Origin: Branchipolynoe longqiensis
Taxonomy: Eukaryota; Annelida; Polychaeta; Phyllodocida; Polynoidae
DNA: 64,000 bases
NCBI GenBank assembly: GCA_030323885.1
Contig: CM059194.1
Location: forward strand, 5,788,186 to 5,852,185
Direction: 5' to 3'
Numbering within the stretch: position 1 is the first letter of the stretch; every line of letters starts with the position of its first letter. The position numbers and the translations under genes were made by a program. This document shows, one piece after another, positions 32,501 to 44,500 of the stretch. The notes under the pieces are model-generated. The model was not told the DNA's origin. It saw only the letters and a list, made by a program, of their open reading frames with translations, and did no database searches.

Positions 32501-35500
32501 CTACCGATTAGGCCACCGCATCCGGTCTGGGCCACAAGGTGGGTTAAGGCGCTCTAAGGCGACGGAAGCAACAATGTACCATTAAAGCTAAACTAATTAA
32601 AAAGGTCTAATTTTTAAATTTAATTTTTCTATTTACAGAGGCTCATATTCCAGAGAGGCCCTAATGCCTTATTATTCCCGCAAGACTTCTCAACATCTTA
32701 AACCAGACAGTGGGAATTTCATTCGTTGTGCCTCTCTGCTAACAAAGACCTGAATCTTCTGTGTGCTTTCGAATTAAAGCGAGTTAATAACAAGGAATCC
32801 AATCAGAACTCACTTAGTACAATTCCTTTGGTGCTAGCAATTACTAAGTTGGTTGAGTGTGTCAGGATAATGTGGCTGAGTGGGATATAATGACACTGCA
32901 GGGTAACAAGGCACGCAGGGAGAAGGCGGCGCTCGGGTCTGCGGCTGGACTCACCTTCACTTGGATGTTCTCCATTTGCTTGCTGAAGTTCTTTGGCACC
33001 GCGCGTTGATGGTTACACAACACTGCCACAGAGCGGTTTGCACGGTTGTAAGACAACAACTTGGCAGTTACGGGATCATCCGCTACACAACAGACCAAAC
33101 AACCCACATTAGCAAGCTGAATAGGTGTAACCACAGGCGTCCACACAGCTATGAACAGTGGGGAGACAGGATGACGGGGTGGGCAATCATGAGAGCGGGT
33201 TTGGCAGCTATGGACATTTTTGGTCAGTCATGATGACAGGTTAGGCAGTCATGAGGATGTGTTGGGCAGCCATGAGGATGGGTTGGACAACCATAATGAC
33301 GGGTTGGGCAGCCATGAGGATGGGTTGGGCAGTCATGATGATGGGTTGGGCAACCATGACGATGGGTTGGGCAACCATGACGATGGGTTGGGTAACCATG
33401 AGGAGGGGTTGGGCCACTATGAGGACAGGTTGGGCAACCATGATGGGTTGGTCAGCCATGAGGATGGGTTGGGCAACCATGAGGACGGGTTGGGCAGCCA
33501 TGAGGACAGGTTGTGCAACCATGAGGACGGGTTGGGCAACCATGAGGACGGGTTGGGCAACCATGAGGACGGGTTGGGCAACCATGATGATGGGTTGGGC
33601 AACCATGATGATGGGTTGGATGGCCATGACGGGTTGGGCAACCATGATGATGGGTTGGGCAACCATGATGACGGGTTGGGCAACCATGACGATGGGTTGG
33701 GTAACCATGAGGATGGGTTGGGCCACTATGAGGACAGGTTGGGCAACCATGATGGGTTGGTCAGCCATGAGGATGGGTTGGGCAACCATGAGGACGGGTT
33801 GGGCAGCCATGAGGACGGGTTGTGCAACCATGATGATGGGTTGGGCAACCATGATGATGGGTTGGGCAACCATGAGGACGGGTTGGGCAACCATGAGGAC
33901 GGATTGGGCAACCATGATGATGGGTTGGGCAACCATGATGATGGGTTGGGCAACCATGAGGACGGGTTGGGCAACCATGAGGACGGGTTGGGCAACCATG
34001 ATGACGCGTTGGGCAACCATGATGATGGGTTGGATGGCCATGACGGGTTGGGCAACCATGACGACGGGTTGGGCAACCATGATGATGGGTTGGGCAACCA
34101 TGATGATGGGTTGGGCAACCATGATGATGGGTTGGGCTACCATGCTGATGGGTTGGGCAACCATGCTGACCGGTTGGGCAGGCACGAGAACAGGTTTGGC
34201 AGCGATCAACATTTTTGGGCAGCCATGATGACGGGTTGGCTTCCATGTCACAAAAGTGGTACAGTTTGTAAGAATGATGCATGTGTGAATGTGTCTAAAA
34301 TACCTAGCCCATGTTTGTATACATACTGCAGAGGGTACGCTGTATCATACAAGGTAGTCCAAAGTGGGTTTTTTTATTCAACAGCCCAATACTATAATTT
34401 ATATATTTACACAGATCTTTTTAATCTGATTCCAGTGATATAGAATATATGTAGATCACTGGAATAGTTCTGAATTCATGATTTTCTTAATATTTAATTT
34501 TTGCCACGATTTGTTCACGATTCCAAATTTTGGAAATCCTGGTTTTTAAGGTCCCACATGGAAGCTATTTTTACATATAACCTGTCCAATATTGAAGGAC
34601 CCCACTTTCTCCAGCGCAAATAACAGCCTATATTTTTTTGCAGACTGTTGTCTTCATTATTCTTTCAGAAATTCAATGTTAAAGTTGTTAAATTCATCAA
34701 TTGCCACTTGGTAGAGGTCTTAGATGAATCGAAATAACAACTAAGTGGAACAATAGCACTATACATGTACTTCTCGTTGAGATATTAAAAAGATTTGAAT
34801 ACCCAGACGAAGAACATTTTATAAACATGTTACAAAACACAGCTAGTTAATAACTCTAAAGGTAGGCCCAGAACAAAGCAAAAGGGTAACAATGGTTACC
34901 ATTTCATTCCGACCAGATGGAAAACGGCAGACGGCGCGATCTGCACACACTTACATTGTTGATTCTACTGAGAGCGTAGCATCGTCAAATTTGGATATGT
35001 AAATGAAGCTAAGAATCAAGGCTTTTGGTTGGTCTAGGAACTAAATAGCCTGTATGTAGGTACGTCCAACACTTGGTGTTGGAATAGGGCATGTAGAGAG
35101 TGCAGCTCACTCCCATTTCAGGTTGTAGGATTTCAGATTTCATGGGAAACACTTTGGGATCTCTGCCTGGTACTCATGGGAACCGATAGGTAACTGTTTT
35201 TCGGTTCCGTAAAATTGGTGATGGGTACCCATTCTTGAAACAGTTAATTAAATTTAGTAGGAGTATATTTTGAACACAACTATGCAGAAATTGTATGTAT
35301 ACCTTTAATCATCTACAATGTAATGAAAACAACCGTCTGTAGCACAATCACAAGCATCTGCTAAGTTGTTGTGTTTTAGCCGTAAATACTTGATTAATAT
35401 CATGGGAAAAGCAATTTTGGTTCCGTAGTTTCCCCAGCACGGTAACGACACATTACCGGTAATGATCGTTACCGGTAATGATCATTACCGTGAAATCCTA

Positions 35501-38500
35501 CAGCCTGCCACTTCCTAGCACTGCCCGAGTTGGTCTTAGTAGATACTTTCTGGGTCAAGATTTTCTTTTCTTTTTTTCCCTAGATTATAATAAAAATAAT
35601 TACACAGATTACTACAATCATGTAGACAAGAGGTGGAACCTTCTTTCAGTATGTTTCTTACTGAAATTGAGTCACAAACACCCGAGATATGCGTCAGTGA
35701 AAATGCACTAAAACAAGGTAAACTCACCTAAGCGGACGTTGGACTACCTAATCATACATCTAAAAAAAAGATATACTGCAAGAATAACCCATACTGCCTA
35801 CCTTCGGTGAGCAGATCAAGTTGCTCTTGTAGTGTTCGCGAAGCATTGTATGTACGGAACACTTTAGCCGTTAAACCGTCCATAAGTTGTTGAAGATGCT
35901 TGTTCATGATTGATGTCTAAATATATAAACAGAAACAATGGACTGAGCATCCAATTAGAACATCAAATTCCAGATATTTATTAAATATAACCAGTGTTCA
36001 TTTGTCACATTTATTAACATTGTCACTAATCTCTACCCACTAAGCTGAAAATTCAGTCAGCATCTTTCAATTTCATCCGTCTCAGAAAAATTATGTGTAA
36101 GCATAATGCGGAGAATTGTGTGAATATTATGTGAACGGAGGTGTTGCTATGGTGGGTACATGTGGTTCTAGAATGATGTGTTGGTGCTGTTAGAGCTGCC
36201 TGGTTGGCATGTGATGTGTAGTTGGTGTGGGGTGCAAGCGGTCACCTGACCACCACCGTCACTTAGCTTGGAATTTTACTTTTATAAAGAAGCGTGATTT
36301 AGGAGCCAGCCAGAGCTGACTCTCCTCCATATAATAATCTATATTTGTCATGTTGTGTCTTTGTGAGTAATGTCAATAATGCACTATGAATGAGAAACTG
36401 AAAAAATACACATAGGTTTTTTTTTAATTTCAAAGAGACAGAAAAAGTCAAATGTGATGTGCTGTGCTTTAACCCTTTCGGCCATAAAGAGATTTCAATT
36501 GTTAAGTGCCTGGAGTCCTGATCGAATTGGTAAAAATTCTGAATATGTGATGTTAGTGAAATTAAATTGATTAAATTGCTTTCCTTCAAATGATGCCAAA
36601 TTTAGCCTCTTTGCTATTACTGGTTAGGAGATATGATATGGGATATGATAGAGATATAGCGGCCACATTCAGACAATCCCGCCCTGTAAGCACATATAAC
36701 TTGCGGGCGCATTTAGGCGCTCTCATCCATAAAGGGTTAAAAGCGTGCTTCCCCAGCTATTATATTAATCAAATTTTTATTTCTTTGAACAAGTATTAAA
36801 GAGTTGGTTTTTCATTCTTTTGAAAAGGTCATCTGCTTACATTTAGTCTGTCAAAGAGGTCATCTCCCGGTGCCTTGTTATCCATGAAGAGCTGGAGGTT
36901 CTTGAAGACGCGTTTCTCGACTGCCACCTTGTTGTAATAGCGGATTGAATCCTTACCGGGGAAGTCAAACTCGACTACAAAATCCTTGCCGTCCATTTCC
37001 TCGAACAGTTTGAGATGTTCAAAACGCAATGAGCAGCAGCCGACTGTGTCAGCGGTTTCCTCATCCTTCTCGTTACCTGCTCTCAGCGCCAACTGAAACA
37101 CCATTCACAAAGGTGTTTACATTTCAGCTGCAATCATTATCAAATACAAAATCTTATATTTAACTTTATAACATAATTCATATAATACGACAGATTATCT
37201 AACTCTGTATTTCAGGGGTAAAAGTGATCACAGAGAAAAAAAGGCGGAAATCAACAGTGAGGTAGGGGACATGATTGATTGTTTGTTTGTTTAAGATTTA
37301 CGTCCTGGCAACATCTAAGGTCATATCAGGATGGGCCAGTGTCTAGGTGTTACCTAATTGACATGTTGACGACAATCATAACACACCTTATCAATGAAGT
37401 AGAGCGCAACGGCGCGTTGGCGAATGCGCATCTCTTTCGACTTCCAGTCATCACGATATGTAGCCCGGATCTTGTCAACGATGGTGTGCAGCTTTCGTGC
37501 CGTCTCATATTTCATCCAATCCTTCTCTCCCTTTATTCGCGAGGCTGGATTCAACATGATGTATTTGGTTCCACCCTGTACACAGGAAAAAAAAGCAACA
37601 GGGAAGATTTTTTTTTATTTAAAGTTAATATTTCAAAAATAAAATACATTACAGCATCGCATTGTTCATCAATAAAAAGAAAAAAGAAAACGCCACACAA
37701 AAAAAAACATTTCAGTGAGTAATGACTCCATTCAGTAAGTAATGAGTAATGATCATGTCCATTCAGTGAGTAATGAGTAATGATCATGTCCATTAAGTGA
37801 GTAACGACAAATGAGTCATGATCATCTCCATTCAGTGAGTAATAACAGTACATTTAAATATCAGTTTCCACTAATCAAAGCCACTAAGGTGAAAAAGTAT
37901 AAGTCATCTAACGAACACTTTATCGCACTAAGATTGGGGGCCGTGTAGTGCATTGAGATTGGATTACATATCGAACACATACAATACAATACGCATCTTG
38001 GGGTCCCTCTTTTTGTGTGTGATGCCTTATTTACCCCGTCCATAATGAATAAGTCACATCGCGACTTGTTTTCATTGTTTTCACTGAACAGCAATAGTCT
38101 CAATTTGGTCGCTGCCTTGTCATCTTAGCTGTTAGTGGCTAGCTTTAATTATGCTAGTTTTTTTGGTGCCACGTTGGATATGTTGGCGAGGTCAAAATAG
38201 GTAATTTGGCTACGAGGCAACACACCAGCGACCTTTCCTCATTAATATATCTGCACATGCTCGTCACTCGGCTACTGCCCCATCACCAGGCAACATCGCT
38301 CTCCCACCCACCCGCCCACCCACGGGTTGAGCGCTGTTCTATTACTGTTATCCAAATTTATCGTCCGGTATTGTTGTTATTGACCTGTTCTCATTCTGCT
38401 CATTTGTACTAGTATTTCTCCTGGGCCTCCGTGGTCGACTGCGCTTACAACACTGAACTGACCATGCACCAGATCACGACAATTATCCTGCTATTATCCT

Positions 38501-41500
38501 GTTCATGTTTACCATATATATCAAAGTTACTACATATTTGGCACTGTAGCCATCAAGCACTATCATGCTCATTGAGTAAAGATTCACTTTTGTTCTAATA
38601 AATACTATCCATTTTTATTATGTCCAAATCATGACGAATTGCGACATTTTGGTATCTCACCTGAACGTTTTCTGTCCAAGAGGCTAACCACGTGACCGTG
38701 TTGTCAAAGCGCACCTCCTTCCACTTGTGTCCGGGCGGTGGCTGCGGTATTTTTGAATCCCTGAGAGAGAAAGCAATATTTTTCAAATATTAGCTTCTTT
38801 TGGTTATTTCCAACTCCATCTCGGTTGAAATCAGGACTTTATTAAGTTTATAAAACCACAAGTAGACATCAAATAAAAGGATCAAGGCAAACATTCATGC
38901 AAACATCATTGAAACAGTCAAGGATAATTTTAATATTCCCTTAAATTACCAGAATTCCCCAACACCAAAATTAATATGTGCTGTATATATTAATATGCGA
39001 ATATTGCTACAAATGGAGCGGTGCTGCTTGGTTTAGTTCCGTGAGTACTCAGTAGTCAGAAGTGCTGCTATCCCCAGTTTTGCGCCATACGTGGTAGACC
39101 AGGTGACAACCCCCTCAACCCCCAGCTGCTGCTACCTCTCCCATTATTTCCCCACTTGTCTGGTTATTTTATGCCGCTACATTATACAGCATTATTTTTT
39201 ATCGCGGGGGTGGGGGTGGGGTGGAAAAAAAAGAAGCAGAAACCTGACTCCTGGTAAATTTTCCCATGATTCACTTGAAGCGCTAACTAAGCTAAGCCTG
39301 TGAAGGGCTGTCTACTTTATTGGTGGGAAGGGGGAAATCACAGAAATCAGCGATAAGGCACAGGCGGCTCTTGCTCCCCTGATTTCAAGGCGCATTACAT
39401 ACTTGCTGCAGTTGATAATGATCTCCTCTGGCCTGACGCGCTTCTTGTAAGTTCCCATCTTCGGGTGCGAGCCGCGTCCCCGGAACAGCCCTGGGGGTTC
39501 GATCCGGAAGTTGCCAATCTTCTCCTTGTGGTTGTCCATCATACAGAAGCCGTACTCCTCCACCAGCTTCGCATTCTCCTCCTTAGTTTTCTGTAAAGAA
39601 AGGATTTGACCTATTGTTGGTTATGAGTGTGCGTCTTGTAATTTCCAGCCACGTAACATTTTGTAAACCAAAAAGCTTACGTAGATTTGATTGTAGACAT
39701 CCCAACTTAGATACTGAGACTCATTAAACATGTATTGCACAGGGTTCATACAGCTATTCAGCAACCAAATGTAAGGCCTTTTCAGGTAAGAAATTCATTT
39801 TACAACGCCGAAAAAATGACATATAATGATTATATACATGTCAACACTTTATGGTCTTACTTCACCAGGCTATTTTTATATAGCAATAGAAGCAAGTTGG
39901 GAATTAATATCTTTATTATACTTAACAATTTGGAAAATTGTCAAGGCCTTTTCAAGATCTCCCACATATTTACATGTTTTACAAAAATTAACTAAATGTT
40001 GCAACAAAAAGAGGGGGGAGAAGGTGTGCATCTACTAAAATTCTGCTTAATTATTCATGTCTAAAAAAGAATTATATGCACAAAAAGCCCAAACCTCATT
40101 TGAAAATCAGATTCTATGCAACTTACATTTCGCTGTTCTTTCGTTCTTGCTTTTATCTCCTCAGACCTGCGCTTGAAGTATGTGTCCACTTCCTTGAAGT
40201 TGCACTTCTTCAGGTCTGTGATCTTCGCACGCTCAGCAGAATTCATTGTAGCCCTCCAGTCCTGAAAGCGAATAAGGGTCATTCTTAACTGGGCACTGAA
40301 GTGCGACATGGAAACCAAAAGTGAAAACATTCCAAGTAATAGCAGAATCCATGTTCATATGATGGCTTGCATGTGTCAGATTTGAACCAAATATATTTCA
40401 CTTTAAAAAAAAAATATAGATCTTGTACAAATGGAACAATATTTTAAGATCACCCGTGTAACATGAAAATCAAAGACACATCCAGAACATTATTTTAACA
40501 TACACAACAAAGTCAAACAAGATTTGATTGATTGCAGTTAAGCAAACAAGGTTATGTCTTACTAGAAAAAAGTTGAAAAAAAAGTGTCTAAATGCATGGT
40601 GTTTATGTGTAAATCTCCACTTTAGCACAAAATCATACAAGTATGCTTCTGGTATATTTTGTGGGATATATTAAATATGTAGTTTTGCTAACATGTGTAA
40701 TACACAAAGGCTTTAACTTGCTGTCAATAAAAGAAGTAATTAATTATCAGCATCTTAACGTGGAAACTATATATTTGGTGCCCAGTTTTAGAGAATAAGC
40801 CATAAACTTGTCAACCTTTTTTGGTTCCAATCATTTTTTTCATGACCTATTTTTGGCTATGATTTTTAGCAAATTCCTTGCTTTGTTTTTAAAGACTAAA
40901 AGATATGTTCCTTTCACACATGAGGTTTTTTTTTTTTTAGATGTTTATAAAACTCTGGATGTATGCTTATTTGATACCCATGGCAACTTTATAGTGCTGT
41001 CCCACTGGGAGATCAGCCCACCAGCACCATGAATGATGACCCAATTTCCCATTCAGTCACATTATCCTGACACTGAGCTAACCAGTCCTCGCACTATCCT
41101 ATTAATGCCGAGCGCCAAGCTAGGTAGCGACAAGTATTAATTTTCTACATCATTGGTTTGACTCGGCTGGGTTTCTAAACTCCCGACCTTCGACACAGGA
41201 AGCCTGCACTCTACCAATGGGAGACTTTCTGGCCGGATTACACACTAGGCGGCAGCAGGGGCCGACGGGTCTACTGCGCCAATCACTAACCTACAGACCC
41301 ACCACCACTCACCTACACCCTCACCACGCACACCTACGCATCAACCACACACACCTACACCCCCACCACACACACACCTACACCCCCACCACACACACAT
41401 ACCTACACCCCCCACCGCACACCTACACCACCAACACACACACCTACACCCCACCCCCCAAACCCTCATCACACACCTACACCATCAACATACGCACATG

Positions 41501-44500
41501 TGTGGTGGGGGTGTAGGGGGTGTGCTGAGTGGGTGTGGTGGGAGGGCTTAGGGATGTGGTGAGTGTATGTGGTGGAGGCTTATGGATGTGGTGGGGATGT
41601 AGGTCTGTGTGGTGGGGGTTGACAGTGGTTGGGGTGTAGGTGGGTATGGTGGGGATGTAGGTGTGCGTGTGTGTGCGCGTGCGTGCATGCATGCATGCAT
41701 GTGTGTAGAGGTGTAACTGTTTGTGGTGGAGGTGTAGGGCTGCCTTGCAGAGGGGTGCCTTGCAGAGTGGCACCTCACAATCTTCAGCATACCTACACCC
41801 CCACCACACACCTACACCCCCACCATACATACCTATACCACCCATCACACACCTACACCCCCACACCCTAAACCCCCACCATGCCTACACCACCACCACA
41901 CACACCTACACCTCAACCACACCACCTACACCCCCACCACACACCTATACCACAAATACACATACCTGTGTGGTGGGGTTGTAATGGTGTGGTGGAGGTG
42001 TAGCGGTGTGGTAGGGGCTTATGGATGTGGTGGGTGTATGTGGTGGAGGCTTAGGGATGTGTGTGTGTGGGGGGGGGGGGGTGTAGTTCTGTGTGGTGGG
42101 GGTTGACAGTGTATGTGTGATTGGGGTGTAGGTGGGTATGGTGGGGGTGTAGGTGTAGGTGTGTGTGGTGGGTGTGTAGGGTGTGTGTGGTGGAGGTGCA
42201 GGTGGTTTGTGGTGGAGGTGCAGGTGGTTTGTGGTGGAGGTGTAGGGGTGTCTTGCAGAGCGGCACCCCACAATCTTTAGCATCCCTAAACCCCCACCAC
42301 ACACCCACAACCCTAATCCCCCACCCCATACACCTATACCCCCACTACTCCCTACACCCACACCTAAACCCCCCAACACACACTTCATCATCATCATGCT
42401 GTCGGTCGCGATGCGACAAAGACTGCTTTCATTACTTGACTGCCGCTCTCCATTTAGCTCTCTGCTGTGAGAGTTGTGTCCATGAGTCGGTCTTAATGTC
42501 TCTCAGCTTCAGGTTTCTCTTGATGGTATCTTTGAACCGGAGACGGGGGCGCCCTCTCTTTCTGTAGCCAGAAGACAGTTGAGAATAGAGGATCTGCTTT
42601 GGTAGCCGGTCTGATGACATCCTCATGAGGTGTCCAGTCCACCGGAGATTCTTTTTGATCAGAAGATCTTCCATAGAGGGCAGCCCCATCTGTTCGAGTA
42701 TTTCCTTATTCGTCACTTTGTCCTTCCAGGTTAGCCTCATGATTGAATGCAGATGTCGCATCATGAAGGCATGCAGCTTTTTCACCTGCTGTCTGTACGC
42801 TGTCCAGGCCTCGGCTCCGTATAGTAGGGTGGATAGCACGATTGCGCGGTAGATCTTACCTTTGACCCGAATGGACACATGGTGGTTGTTCCAGAGTCTC
42901 TGGCGTAGTCGGCCGAAAGATGCGCTAGCCTTGGCCATCCTCCTCTGTATCTCAGCATCAATGCGTCCATCACTTGATATAGTGCATCCGAGATAGGTGA
43001 ATTCCGGAACACTTAAAGAGTTCGAAAATGGCAAAATACGCAAGACCTTGGTCCCTCATGTGTCGCCACCTGCCCGCAGTATATTGCAAAAGGCATTGCA
43101 ACGAAAGTCTCCCATTCGACAACCTGATCAGATAGTAACTGGCAATCAACCAGTTTGTTATGCCACCAAGAGTCCAAGTATACCTTTTCAATAACTTCTT
43201 GTTAGGGAGCAGCAGGCAGAATAAAGGTCACACTGACCTTAAAGAAATTCTTGTTGAAGACATCCATGGTGGTGTAGTCGTGGTCGATCATACGCCCGTA
43301 GAAGGTCATGACCTCTTCGGCCTCCGCTTCGAGCAACACTTGCTTCCCGTCGTAGTAGAACTTGACGTCGGAGGGCAGACGCTCGTAGGGAGCTGCAAAC
43401 ACCGGGCCCTTGTGTTCGAGGAAGCGCCACTTGGTGCCGTCATCCTTTCGCTCCTCCTCCCACCTGCCGGTGGAAAGCCAGGCTATCTTTATTTTATTTG
43501 TTATGGGTAGGTATTTCCTACCACAACACATGTCAGTGCTGCAGATGCTGACAGTTATTCACCGCACAGATTAATGTTTCTAATTATTTAATTGTCACAC
43601 TGCGGTTTTATTGCACAGCTACTTAGAATGGCTGTTGGTTGGTTGTTAGAGTTTTACGTCCTGGCAACATCTAAGGTCATACCGACTTGTGACAGTGCAC
43701 ACTTGTGGCGACCATATACATAGCTGCCAACATCTGAAAATGGGAAAGCGTAGTCTTTTTCACATGAATTACGACATATTGGCAGAATCACAACATATTG
43801 CTTACATAGCACATTTCCACTTGGGATTTATAGCCTAGATATCCTAATAGTTAAGACCTAAGTCCCTGAATGTCAGAAGTCTGGGTCAGAGGCTTTCTCT
43901 AGTCATCATGCTTTCCTTCGTTTGCAAAATCACCCTCAACAAAAATGTATATAAGCATTTAGTCACTGACATATGTATGTGTGTACATATATATAGAGAT
44001 GTGTATATATTACATATCTATATTATATATATATATACATATGGGTCCCTCTCCTGAAAACTGGTCAGCATGGGATGTGATTTTAAAACATTAATAAAAA
44101 AAACGTCCTACTTATTTTCCCCCTTATACTTTTCATATTCTTGTTTAGATTTCATGTAAGAAATAAGTGAAATAAAATAAACCACAGAAATCTTAATGGT
44201 TGGCAGCTCTATATATAGTGCTGCCCACTGGGAAATCAGGCCACCGGCACCATGACGCGGTATCCCACTCAGTCACATTATCCTGACACTGAACTAATCA
44301 GTCCTTGCTGTCCTATTAATGCCAAACGCCAGGCTAGGAAGCAACAAGAATCAATTTTAAAGTCATTGGTTTGACTCGACCGGGAACGTTCCACATGCGA
44401 GACCCGTGCTCTACTGATAAGGCCACCACGCTCCATACTTAGAATGGCTTCTAAAAGTAAGTGTGCTCTACTAAATCTATGTTATATATTCATAATTCTT

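Noticed and set aside
33220..34443. A 407-codon plus-strand frame with GLGNHDD repeats as a novel repetitive protein
   Set aside because: It is the translation of a 21-bp minisatellite; comparable frames are open on both strands and it lies within a TOP1 intron.
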